Source: a virus
DNA: 29,575 bases
Virus record (IMG/VR): IMGVR_UViG_3300042914_000877
Span: 1-29,575 of that record
Direction: 5' to 3' (one strand)
Shown: positions 23,507 to 29,533 of the stretch, in pieces
Layout: each line of letters opens with the position of its first letter
Position numbering within the stretch: the stretch's first letter is position 1
Notes under the pieces: generated by a model
Told to the model about the DNA's origin: nothing
Databases searched by the model: none
The model's input: the letters and a program-made list of their open reading frames with translations, nothing else
Translations under genes and position numbers: made by a program

Positions 23507-23534
23507 AGTTTACACAAGGGTATTGACAAGTCAA
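23507..23534 (-). promoter_or_regulatory. Leftward promoter of the XRE-HNH unit
   Basis: Reading leftwards: TTGACT (23534-23529), a 16-bp spacer, TAAACT (23512-23507). The start codon (23497) is only 9 nt beyond the -10, so the mRNA would be nearly leaderless. Its -35 abuts that of the rightward promoter. Confidence 0.6.
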
Positions 23535-23550
23535 GTTTTTTTGATAGAAT
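23523..23550 (+). promoter_or_regulatory. Rightward promoter of the early/accessory operon
   Basis: TTGACA (23523-23528), a 16-bp spacer, TAGAAT (23545-23550), then 10 nt to the ATG at 23561. TTGACAAGTCAA (23523-23534) is an inverted repeat formed by the two opposed -35 boxes and may also be an operator. Confidence 0.75.
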
Positions 23551-23560
23551 AGATTCTCCT

Positions 23561-23971
23561 ATGAATAACACAAATAACAATAATGAATTAGACATAATGG
23601 CATATAAGTTTTTAGACTTTGCGAAAAAGTCTGTGCTTGTAACCAATATGGCTCTTTCAGAGTCTATGAACCAAGGCATATTTGCCACATACGAGGCGTT
23701 TAAAGATAATGGTGGATACCTTGTAATGGGTGTTCGCCCAAACTCAACTGCAATAATTGCAGCATATGCTGGCGCAAGAATCTTATGGTCTGAAATCTTA
23801 TTTGAACGGGGTGATGAAATGAAAATTCACCAGAGAATCAATGCCATAAACTGCGAAGATGATGATAGGAATAATCAACTGTGGTCTGATCTTGTTGACC
23901 AAATAGAAGAGTGGACAAAATGCGAACGAGAAGAAATCGAAATTGTTTCCTCTATCGTTAACGATAAATAA
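23561..23971 (+). CDS. Hypothetical protein, 136 residues
   Basis: I start at the ATG at 23561 because the promoter lies between it and an earlier in-frame codon. The N terminus is Asn-rich (MNNTNNNNELD), followed by a helical region (YKFLDFAKKSVLVTNMALSE), a more hydrophobic part ('GGYLVMGVRPNSTAIIAAYA', then 'GARILWSEILF'), and an acidic C-terminal half (INCEDDDRNNQLWSDLVDQI, EEWTKCEREEIE). Family not recognised. Its last codons are palindrome copy 10 (SIVNDK). It is the first gene of the rightward accessory operon, opposite the XRE regulator. Confidence 0.65.
   Translation: MNNTNNNNELDIMAYKFLDFAKKSVLVTNMALSESMNQGIFATYEAFKDNGGYLVMGVRPNSTAIIAAYAGARILWSEILFERGDEMKIHQRINAINCEDDDRNNQLWSDLVDQIEEWTKCEREEIEIVSSIVNDK
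23953..23966. repeat. Dispersed palindrome, copy 10 (TATCGTTAACGATA)
   Basis: Perfect copy spanning the final codons (I-V-N-D) of the 136-residue gene and ending 9 bp before the glycosyltransferase start codon. Confidence 0.85.
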
Positions 23972-23975
23972 TTTT

Positions 23976-25094
23976 ATGAGATACCATATTCTTGGATTGC
24001 CACACACAGTAACTAGTAAAGATTTTAGTGCCTGTGCTTACACGCAGAAGGTTGTCAAATTTGGTAAAATGATGACGGAACTTGGGCATGAAGTATTACA
24101 TTATGGACATGAAGACTCTGATTTACAATGCACAGAACACATTACAGTTCTCACAAACGCTGACTTCATGGAATCCTATGGGTCACACGACTGGCGCAAA
24201 ACCTTCTTTAAGTTCGATACCTCCGACTTGGCATATCGCAAGTTTTACGACAACGCTATCCGCGAGGTTGGCAAGCGGAAACGGCAGCACGACTTTATCC
24301 TGCCATTTTGGGGTGCGGGAGTTCGTCCCGTCTGCGATGCCCATCCAGACATAATTTGTGTAGAGCCGGGTATTGGATACGCTGGCGGTCATTGGGCGCG
24401 ATGGAAGGTCTTTGAAAGCTATGCCATATACCATGCCTACTGCGGATTGGGAAATGTCGGCACTTGTAGGCAAGATTGGTACGAGGTTGTGATACCAAAT
24501 TATTTTGATACACAAGATTTTGATTATCGAGACAACGACGAAAAAGAAGACTATTTTTTATACCTTGGGCGAGTTTACAGCGGGAAAGGTGTAGAGGTAG
24601 CAATTCAAGCAACTCAACGAGCAGGCGTTAAACTTGTAATCGCAGGACAAAAAGAAGAAGGATATAAGTTGCCATCTCATGTCGAGTATGTCGGATATGC
24701 TGATACAGCAAAACGAAAAGAACTAATGAGCAAGGCGCGAGGAAGCATTCTTGCTTCCATGTATGTAGAGCCATTCGGTGGTGTTCAAATAGAAAATCTT
24801 CTTTCTGGAACTCCTACGCTTACGACAGACTGGGGTTCTTTTTCGGAAAACAATCTTCATGGATATACTGGTTATCGTTGCCGAACGATGGGCGATTTTG
24901 TTACAGGAATCGAACGAATAATGGAAGGTGCTATTCGCAGTTGGGATTGCCGAACTTGGGGAGAAAACTTTAGTTTAACAAACATTGCGCCAATGTATGA
25001 AAAGTATTTCCGCGATGTTCTTGCGGTTTACACAGGCGAAGGGTGGTATAGCCCATCCAACGGAATTGATGCGATGTTCAGGAGGTACCCATGA
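23976..25094 (+). CDS. Glycosyltransferase, GT-B fold (GT4-like)
   Basis: 372 residues from the ATG at 23976; an earlier in-frame codon lies inside the preceding gene. The N-terminal Rossmann half includes 'HTVTSKDFSACAYTQKVVKF' and 'GHEVLHYGHE'. The C-terminal donor-binding half has 'FLYLGRVYSGKGVEVAIQA' (Arg199 and Lys204, phosphate contacts), 'VKLVIAG', and the E-x7-E motif 'EPFGGVQIE' (Glu265/Glu273) that holds the nucleotide sugar in retaining GT4 enzymes. It transfers a sugar from an activated donor; the acceptor is unknown. It is followed by an overlapping FkbM methyltransferase and a second glycosyltransferase, so the three probably build one methylated glycan, on virion proteins, host surface or DNA. 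Confidence 0.88.
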   Translation: MRYHILGLPHTVTSKDFSACAYTQKVVKFGKMMTELGHEVLHYGHEDSDLQCTEHITVLTNADFMESYGSHDWRKTFFKFDTSDLAYRKFYDNAIREVGKRKRQHDFILPFWGAGVRPVCDAHPDIICVEPGIGYAGGHWARWKVFESYAIYHAYCGLGNVGTCRQDWYEVVIPNYFDTQDFDYRDNDEKEDYFLYLGRVYSGKGVEVAIQATQRAGVKLVIAGQKEEGYKLPSHVEYVGYADTAKRKELMSKARGSILASMYVEPFGGVQIENLLSGTPTLTTDWGSFSENNLHGYTGYRCRTMGDFVTGIERIMEGAIRSWDCRTWGENFSLTNIAPMYEKYFRDVLAVYTGEGWYSPSNGIDAMFRRYP

Positions 25095-25672
25095 GATTCG
25101 ATTGGGTTGACATTGGCACCAGCGACTTCGATCTGGGCTATGGGTCAGTTGGGGTTCAGCCGAATCACTTGCTGGTTGAGCCTGTGAAGTACTATCTGGA
25201 TCGCATTCCTGCGGCGGATGGTGTGGTGAAGGTCAACGCTGCGGTTTCGGATCGCGATGGTGATGTGGATGTGTATTACTTGAGCGAGCAGACAATCGCG
25301 CAGCGGGGCTTGCCGTTCTGGGTGAGGGGATGCAACCGCATTGGCACTCCGCACCCGACCTTGGTGCATTTGCTGGATGGTCAGGATGCGTGGAGTATTG
25401 ATCGCGTCAGGACAATAACATTTGCTACTTTAGTTAAGGACTTGGGCATTGAGTCCATTGGCAGTCTGAAGATCGACACAGAGGGCCATGATGATGTTGT
25501 TTTGAATGGCGTTGCTGATTGCATCGACGCGGGCTTGTCGGTAGATCGTATCATGTGCGAGTGGGTGCCTGCGTTTGGGAACACAGAGCGACTTGGGCAG
25601 TTATGCTTGCGGCTCTGGAACTATTTTCCAAAGCATGAATTGAGGGGAGAGGACATCTATTTAACAAAATGA
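25091..25672 (+). CDS. FkbM-family methyltransferase
   Basis: 193 residues, a compact version of the family. S-adenosylmethionine-binding start 'FDWVDIGTSDFDLGYG' (variant of the usual D-V-G-A-N), 'LLVEPVKYYLDRIP' (acidic ribose contact Glu30), 'VKVNAAVSDRDGDVDVYYLS' and the hallmark 'LKIDTEGHDDVVLNGV' (about 127-141). FkbM enzymes methylate hydroxyl groups, often of sugars. ATGA overlaps join it to both glycosyltransferases. Its base composition is clearly more GC-rich than its neighbours (many gcg, ctg, ggc codons), a sign of separate acquisition. Confidence 0.85.
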   Translation: MRFDWVDIGTSDFDLGYGSVGVQPNHLLVEPVKYYLDRIPAADGVVKVNAAVSDRDGDVDVYYLSEQTIAQRGLPFWVRGCNRIGTPHPTLVHLLDGQDAWSIDRVRTITFATLVKDLGIESIGSLKIDTEGHDDVVLNGVADCIDAGLSVDRIMCEWVPAFGNTERLGQLCLRLWNYFPKHELRGEDIYLTK

Positions 25673-26565
25673 AAAAAATAATATTCTTCACGCAAAATCG
25701 TTGGGCATTTGGTTCTATTCATCATGCATTGGCGAAAGAACTTTGGAAACATAGGATATACGCGAATCTGCTAGACTGGACAGTAGGATACACAAAAGAA
25801 GAGTTCGCATTGTTTCGTGATACTTACGATTTATTCGTAACAATGCCTGATGCGGTTTTAACTCTACACAGAGAGTTCGATGTACCGCTTAACCGGATTG
25901 TGGCAGTTGCGCATGGACAATGGGACATTCTATTGGCACGGGAACAAGGTGGAATCGATTTTTACCAGCACTTGGCAGGCTTTGGGGTGATTTCAAATAC
26001 TCTTTATCAGAAATGCAAAGAGTGGAATCTGCCAGTTATGCCGAAAATTGTTCCTCTTGGAATTCATGTCAATATGTATGCTTGCGATCCTGCAAAAGAA
26101 TTAAATGTGATTGGGTATGGAGGCGCAAACGCTACCAAGAATTGGTTTGGAGAAGAAATTAAAAGGCCGCACCTTGTCGAAAAGGTTCTCGAAAATATGG
26201 ATTTGAAATTGCAGAGACACAATTTCTACAACCATTTAGCAATGCCTGCATATTACAGGAAAGTAGATTGTATTCTCCAAACATCTACAGAAGAGGCGGG
26301 TGGGCTTCCAATGATGGAATGCGCGGCAAGCGGCAGGCTTCCAATAGGTACGCCTGTTGGATATCTTCCAGATAATGCCCCACAAGGGGGGTTAATTGCA
26401 CCAATTGAAGAGGCTCAGTTCATTGAAAAAACGAGAGAATATTTTAGTTTTTACAAAGCAAGTCCAAAAAAATTCCGCGACAAGTGCATGGAGGTTCAGG
26501 AATATGCGTACAAAAACTACGACTGGAGTTTAAAGATCGAAAAATGGATGGAGCTATTTGCATGA
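25669..26565 (+). CDS. Glycosyltransferase, GT-B-like
   Basis: 298 residues, coupled by ATGA to the methyltransferase. N terminus 'MKKIIFFTQNRWAFGSIHHA' is a Rossmann start; 'NRIVAVAHGQWDILLAREQG' and 'GFGVISNTLYQKC' continue the acceptor half. The C-terminal half has 'LNVIGYGGANATKNWFGEEI', 'VDCILQTSTEEAGGLPMMEC' and 'AASGRLPIGTPVGYLPD', in which the Glu-rich loop matches the donor-site E-x7-E region of GT4-like enzymes. It is shorter than typical GT4 proteins (350-400), mainly in the N-terminal half. Likely adds a second sugar in the same pathway; substrate unknown. Confidence 0.82.
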   Translation: MKKIIFFTQNRWAFGSIHHALAKELWKHRIYANLLDWTVGYTKEEFALFRDTYDLFVTMPDAVLTLHREFDVPLNRIVAVAHGQWDILLAREQGGIDFYQHLAGFGVISNTLYQKCKEWNLPVMPKIVPLGIHVNMYACDPAKELNVIGYGGANATKNWFGEEIKRPHLVEKVLENMDLKLQRHNFYNHLAMPAYYRKVDCILQTSTEEAGGLPMMECAASGRLPIGTPVGYLPDNAPQGGLIAPIEEAQFIEKTREYFSFYKASPKKFRDKCMEVQEYAYKNYDWSLKIEKWMELFA

Positions 26566-26735
26566 AGAAAATAAAAGAATACCCCTATTGGGCTTGCGAA
26601 CCATGTGGACAAAAACATGGACAAAAACAGAAAGAAGTTTCCTGCTGGCATTACGGAAAATGCGATGTATGTGGGAAAAGCACCAATGTAACTCAACCCA
26701 GAGATTTCGGACATTTTAAGGATTGGTTTAAATGA
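26562..26735 (+). CDS. Small zinc-ribbon phage protein
   Basis: 57 residues; the ATG overlaps the glycosyltransferase stop (ATGA). Two CxxC knuckles, Cys12/Cys15 ('ACEPCGQKHG') and Cys34/Cys37 ('GKCDVCGKS'), with Cys28 and His30 between ('SCWHYG'), then 'VTQPRDFGHFKDWF'. This compact ribbon with a '...PRDFG' end recurs in many phage genomes, usually without known function; nucleic-acid or protein binding is likely. It is the last gene before the replication promoter. Confidence 0.75.
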   Translation: MKKIKEYPYWACEPCGQKHGQKQKEVSCWHYGKCDVCGKSTNVTQPRDFGHFKDWFK

Positions 26736-26755
26736 GTAATTCAATTTTGAACCTC

Positions 26756-26783
26756 TTGACAATTCCAATTATTCTGGTATAGT
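26756..26783 (+). promoter_or_regulatory. Promoter of the replication operon
   Basis: TTGACA (26756-26761), a 16-bp spacer, TATAGT (26778-26783). A perfect 10-bp palindrome CTTGTACAAG (26788-26797) lies at the expected transcription start and may be an operator. Confidence 0.75.
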
Positions 26784-26789
26784 TGTCCT

Positions 26790-26932
26790 TGTACAAGAAA
26801 TTGTGCCTCGGTGTGGAAGCCGAGTAAAAAGAAGATTAAATAGAAACCAATAAATCACCCCTCTGCTTCAGAGCCTTCCATCCGACATTCAATCGGTCTT
26901 CTTTCTGCGGCAGGGGGGTGGCCTTTATAAAA
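26790..26932 (+). promoter_or_regulatory. Folded leader of the replication-initiator mRNA
   Basis: The roughly 143-nt leader has a small hairpin CTCGG-tgtggaag-CCGAG (26807-26824) and a long-range 11-bp stem. CACCCCTCTGC (26856-26866) pairs with GCAGGGGGGTG (26910-26920) with one G-T pair, enclosing a CCGA/TCGG mini-hairpin (26882-26896). The 3' arm contains the only purine-rich ribosome-binding-like sequence (AGGGGGG) before the ATG at 26933 and also the alternative GTG at 26918. The fold could therefore hide the start site. Confidence 0.55.
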
Positions 26933-27562
26933 ATGACAGAAACAAACGATAAGGTCTTTCGTGGAGTCTGGATTCCCGTAGAAGTTTGGGAAGCCCATTC
27001 TCTTTCGTGGATGGAGAAATGCCTATGGGCCGAAATCAGTTCTCTTGGAACAGAGGAAAAGCCGTGCTTCGCAAGCAACGCCTATCTCGCTAAAATATTC
27101 AATAGCACAGAGTCGAGCATTTCAAATATGATTTCAAAACTGAAGTCACTTGGAATGATACGGCATCTTTCTTATGACGGAAGAAACCGCAAAATCATTG
27201 CCATACTTCCAAGTGTCACTTCACCTACAGGTGAAGTCAGACTTCACTCACAGGTGAAGTCAGACTCAACCGCTGGGTGCAGCATAGATACTAAGAGAGT
27301 TTCTAAAAGAGGAAGACCCCCTATAATCCCCACAAAGCCATCTGATGTTCCAGACGAAATTTGGCAGGCTTGGTGCGATCACCGAAAAGCAAAGAACGCC
27401 CGTGTAACAGACAGCATAATCGAAATACTTCGCAGGGAGGCTGACAGGGCGGGATGGTCTCTAACCTCCGCTATGGAAGAATGCATCCTGCGAAACTGGC
27501 AGGGATTCAAAGCAGAATGGCTTACAAAGTCTCACAAAACATCACAATCAAACCTACTATAA
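26933..27562 (+). CDS. Replication initiator / replisome organiser (lambda O-like layout)
   Basis: 209 residues from the ATG at 26933 (a GTG at 26918 would add five residues and lies in a stem). The N-terminal domain (about 8-92) is winged-helix: 'GVWIPVEVWEAHSLSWMEKC', then the recognition region 'NAYLAKIFNSTESSISNMIS' and 'KLKSLGMIRHLSYDGRNRKI' as the wing. A linker (93-135) is encoded by the two iterons at 27218-27263. The C-terminal domain (140-198; 'DEIWQAWCDHRKAKNARVTD', 'GWSLTSAMEECILRNWQGF') resembles helicase-loading regions of phage initiators. It directly precedes a DnaB-type helicase, as O precedes P in lambda. It probably binds the iterons in its own gene and recruits the helicase. 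Confidence 0.82.
   Translation: MTETNDKVFRGVWIPVEVWEAHSLSWMEKCLWAEISSLGTEEKPCFASNAYLAKIFNSTESSISNMISKLKSLGMIRHLSYDGRNRKIIAILPSVTSPTGEVRLHSQVKSDSTAGCSIDTKRVSKRGRPPIIPTKPSDVPDEIWQAWCDHRKAKNARVTDSIIEILRREADRAGWSLTSAMEECILRNWQGFKAEWLTKSHKTSQSNLL
27218..27263 (+). repeat. Two palindromic 23-bp iterons, candidate replication origin
   Basis: ACTTCACCTACAGGTGAAGT-CAG (27218-27240) and ACTTCACTCACAGGTGAAGT-CAG (27241-27263) are head to tail and differ at two positions. A further shared ACT follows each. Each unit is an inverted repeat of ACTTCAC/GTGAAGT. The 23-bp period is not a multiple of three, so the copies encode different peptides and the conservation is at DNA level. Iterons within the initiator gene are the known arrangement of the lambda origin. 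Confidence 0.75.
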
Positions 27563-27565
27563 CCC

Positions 27566-28798
27566 ATGAAAAAAATACCCATCCGAAACAACAGCGAACA
27601 GGCAGCACTCAGTCTTCTTGTTCAAGACCCAGACATCTTGGCGAAACAGCACTGGGAGGCCGATCTTTTCGCCATAAAGACCCATCAGTTGATTTTTGAG
27701 GCAATCAAGGGATTCCATAGCCGAAACGGCATCTGCGACGAATTTACGGCAATTTCGGAGCTTGAGAACATGGGAGAACTCGAAAGAATCGGTGGCAGCA
27801 ATGTTGTCCTTGATATCCTCAAGTGTATGAACATCCCAGCGGGCAGGGTGGCCCAAGATATCGCCAACGACTTCAGAAAGGAATTGTGGGAGGCGAAAGG
27901 CTATCGTGACCTCATTAAGCAGATGGAGGACATAGAACCGGACATTAGGCGCGGGCAGGCCGATCTATCAAAATTATCGGTAACGATAGACTCTGTCACA
28001 AGGTTTGATTGCAAGCCGAAGCGCACTAAGAAAGAGATGCTCACTCAAATTATTGATGAGATGGAAGGTAAGGCTAAAAAAGAAACCCTTCCTACTGGCC
28101 TGCTCAAGCTGGACAGATGCCTACAGGGGGGTGTCCATAGGGGGGAGATGATGACTGTTGCTGCTGAAACTGGGGGAGGCAAAAGCATCCTATTAGTTCA
28201 GGCGGCGGTATCTGCCATACTAGAAAACAAGCCTGTTCTTTTCTTCTCTCTTGAGATGGCAGGAGAGGACATTTATCGAAGAATGGCGGCAAACTTGGCT
28301 GGGGTTCCTATCCGAGACATGGAAGAATATAAAGATAAGCATGGTCACGAACTGCCCAAGATTAGCGAATCATTCGCAAGACTTCACTCTCTTCCAATTG
28401 AGGTGATCGACCACATCCATGATATTTCCGACATAGAGTCTGAAATAGCAAGGTTTTCGACGGAAAACAGAGCGGATGTTGTGGCGGTAGACTATCTACA
28501 GATCGTCTCAATACCGAATACAGATAACAGGGAGAATGCAATCAGCGAGGCCGCAAGGAGGCTCAAGACTGCCGCCATGAAGCATAAGTTTGCTTTATTC
28601 ACTGCAAGTCAGTTAAACGACGAAGGTAGGTTGCGGGAATCCAGAGCCATTGGTATGCACTCCGACCAAGTTGTACACATTGAACACGGGAAGGATAAGA
28701 GCAGGATAGTCGTAAAGAAGAACCGCAGGGGGCCAAGAAATTATATGATTGAGGTTACAATGAAGGGCGACCTTTCAAAGCTGGAGGAAGTATGGTAG
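27566..28798 (+). CDS. dnaB: Replicative DNA helicase, DnaB-like
   Basis: 410 residues, slightly shorter than bacterial DnaB (about 450-470). The N-terminal helical domain is complete ('NSEQAALSLLVQDPDILAKQ', 'THQLIFEAIKGF', 'ISELENMGELERIGG'). The RecA-like domain has Walker A 'AAETGGGKS' (199-207), 'LFFSLEMAGEDIYRRM' (catalytic Glu230), Walker B 'VVAVDYLQI' (305-313), 'FTASQLND' and the Arg-finger end 'VKKNRRGP' (383-390). It unwinds DNA at the phage fork and is presumably loaded by the upstream initiator. The 140s segment 'SKLSVTIDSV' encodes palindrome copy 11 in the linker between domains. The start (TATAACCCATG) has no Shine-Dalgarno sequence. Confidence 0.92.
   Translation: MKKIPIRNNSEQAALSLLVQDPDILAKQHWEADLFAIKTHQLIFEAIKGFHSRNGICDEFTAISELENMGELERIGGSNVVLDILKCMNIPAGRVAQDIANDFRKELWEAKGYRDLIKQMEDIEPDIRRGQADLSKLSVTIDSVTRFDCKPKRTKKEMLTQIIDEMEGKAKKETLPTGLLKLDRCLQGGVHRGEMMTVAAETGGGKSILLVQAAVSAILENKPVLFFSLEMAGEDIYRRMAANLAGVPIRDMEEYKDKHGHELPKISESFARLHSLPIEVIDHIHDISDIESEIARFSTENRADVVAVDYLQIVSIPNTDNRENAISEAARRLKTAAMKHKFALFTASQLNDEGRLRESRAIGMHSDQVVHIEHGKDKSRIVVKKNRRGPRNYMIEVTMKGDLSKLEEVW
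27975..27988. repeat. Dispersed palindrome, copy 11 (TATCGGTAACGATA)
   Basis: Inside the helicase gene, read as L-S-V-T-I, a different frame from most coding copies. The half-sites are intact; the centre is GTAA. Confidence 0.75.
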
Positions 28799-28971
28799 AC
28801 ACAGAACTACAATTCCTAAAGGCAGACAGGCTGCTTGATCGGGCAATTTCAATTATCAAGTCTGGCAAGAACACTCATTTAGCAGAGCCGTATGTGCGAC
28901 AAGCTAAAGAGATTCGTGACTTATATTTCTCTGAAATAAAAGTATTGACAGACACAGAAGAACCATTCTAA
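28792..28971 (+). CDS. Small helical protein, 59 residues
   Basis: Its ATG lies inside the last codons of the helicase gene (GTATGGTAG), giving a 7-nt overlap. Sequence begins MVDTELQFLKADRLLDRAIS; two amphipathic helices are likely ('FLKADRLLDRAISIIKSGK' and 'EPYVRQAKEIRDLYFSEIKV') with an acidic end. Family unknown. Tight coupling to the helicase suggests a role in replication, but nothing in the sequence proves it. Confidence 0.6.
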   Translation: MVDTELQFLKADRLLDRAISIIKSGKNTHLAEPYVRQAKEIRDLYFSEIKVLTDTEEPF

Positions 28972-28980
28972 CATAATACT

Positions 28981-29310
28981 ATGAACTCCAGAGCCAAGGG
29001 CGCAAGAGGTGAGCGACTATGGCGGGATCAACTTCGCGCAGAAGGATTCACTGCCCGAAGGGGGCAACAGTTCTCTGGTAGCCCAGATTCACCAGATGTA
29101 ATTTGCGAGGAACTTGGGAACCTCCACATGGAAGTAAAGTTTGTGGAGAGTCTAAACCTTGATAAAGCCTGCGAACAGGCAACTAAAGACTCTGGTGGGA
29201 AACATTGGATTGTAGCCCACAAGAAAAAAAACAAGAACTGGAAGGTTACCATGTCGGCTGACCTGTTCTTTAAACTACTACGAGATGGAATAGAGAGCAT
29301 AAACAAATGA
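28981..29310 (+). CDS. PD-(D/E)XK nuclease, Holliday-junction-resolvase-like
   Basis: 109 residues. Order of motifs fits small PD-(D/E)XK nucleases: Glu11 in 'AKGARGERLWRDQL', Gly/Arg-rich 'FTARRGQQFSGS', Asp39 in 'SPDSPDVICE', Glu51-x-Lys53 in 'NLHMEVKFVE', and Gln66 in 'ACEQATKD'. The C terminus is basic (KKKNKNWK) and helical. Such proteins in phage replication modules resolve branched DNA or act as recombination nucleases. A TTGACA at 28945 followed by TAACAT (28969-28974, 18-bp spacer) 6 nt before the ATG hints at a nearly leaderless transcript, but this promoter is weak evidence. Confidence 0.8.
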   Translation: MNSRAKGARGERLWRDQLRAEGFTARRGQQFSGSPDSPDVICEELGNLHMEVKFVESLNLDKACEQATKDSGGKHWIVAHKKKNKNWKVTMSADLFFKLLRDGIESINK

Positions 29311-29495
29311 AGAAACCAACCACCAAGAAGGGCCAGCAAGCCAAGGTCGCGAAAGTCATGCGCGAATACAAGGCTGGCAAACTCAAAGCAGGCATCAACC
29401 CCAAAGGGCCAAAGAAAGCACCAATGGCAAAAAGCCGCCGCCAAGCACTGGCGATTGCTTTAAGTCAGGCTGGAATGTCTAAAAAGAAAAAATAG
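29307..29495 (+). CDS. Small basic protein (DUF6496-like)
   Basis: 62 residues, ATGA-overlapped with the nuclease. The pattern 'KVAKVMREYKAGKLKAG', then 'KAPMAKSRRQALAIALSQAG' is that of a small basic family found in phages and bacteria: a 'V-M-x-E-[FY]-K-x-G-x-L' start and 'S-[RK]-x-Q-A-x-A-I-A-L-S-x-A-G' end. It carries about 17 Lys/Arg and ends in KKKK. Nucleic-acid binding is plausible; function is not established. The next 38 bp are AT-rich and hold no other feature. Confidence 0.75.
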   Translation: MKKPTTKKGQQAKVAKVMREYKAGKLKAGINPKGPKKAPMAKSRRQALAIALSQAGMSKKKK

Positions 29496-29533
29496 AATTG
29501 CATTAATGTATTTTTATTTTATTAGTTTTGTTT

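Noticed and set aside
24871-24889. Possible extra palindrome site TTATCGTTGCCGAACGAT
   Set aside because: The second half-site does not fit TATCGNNNNCGATA (CGAAC in place of CGATA). It is in a coding region and probably coincidental.
27858-27871. Possible extra palindrome site TATCGCCAACGACT in the helicase gene
   Set aside because: The right half-site lacks the final TA (CGACT in place of CGATA), so it does not meet the rule used for the 11 listed sites.
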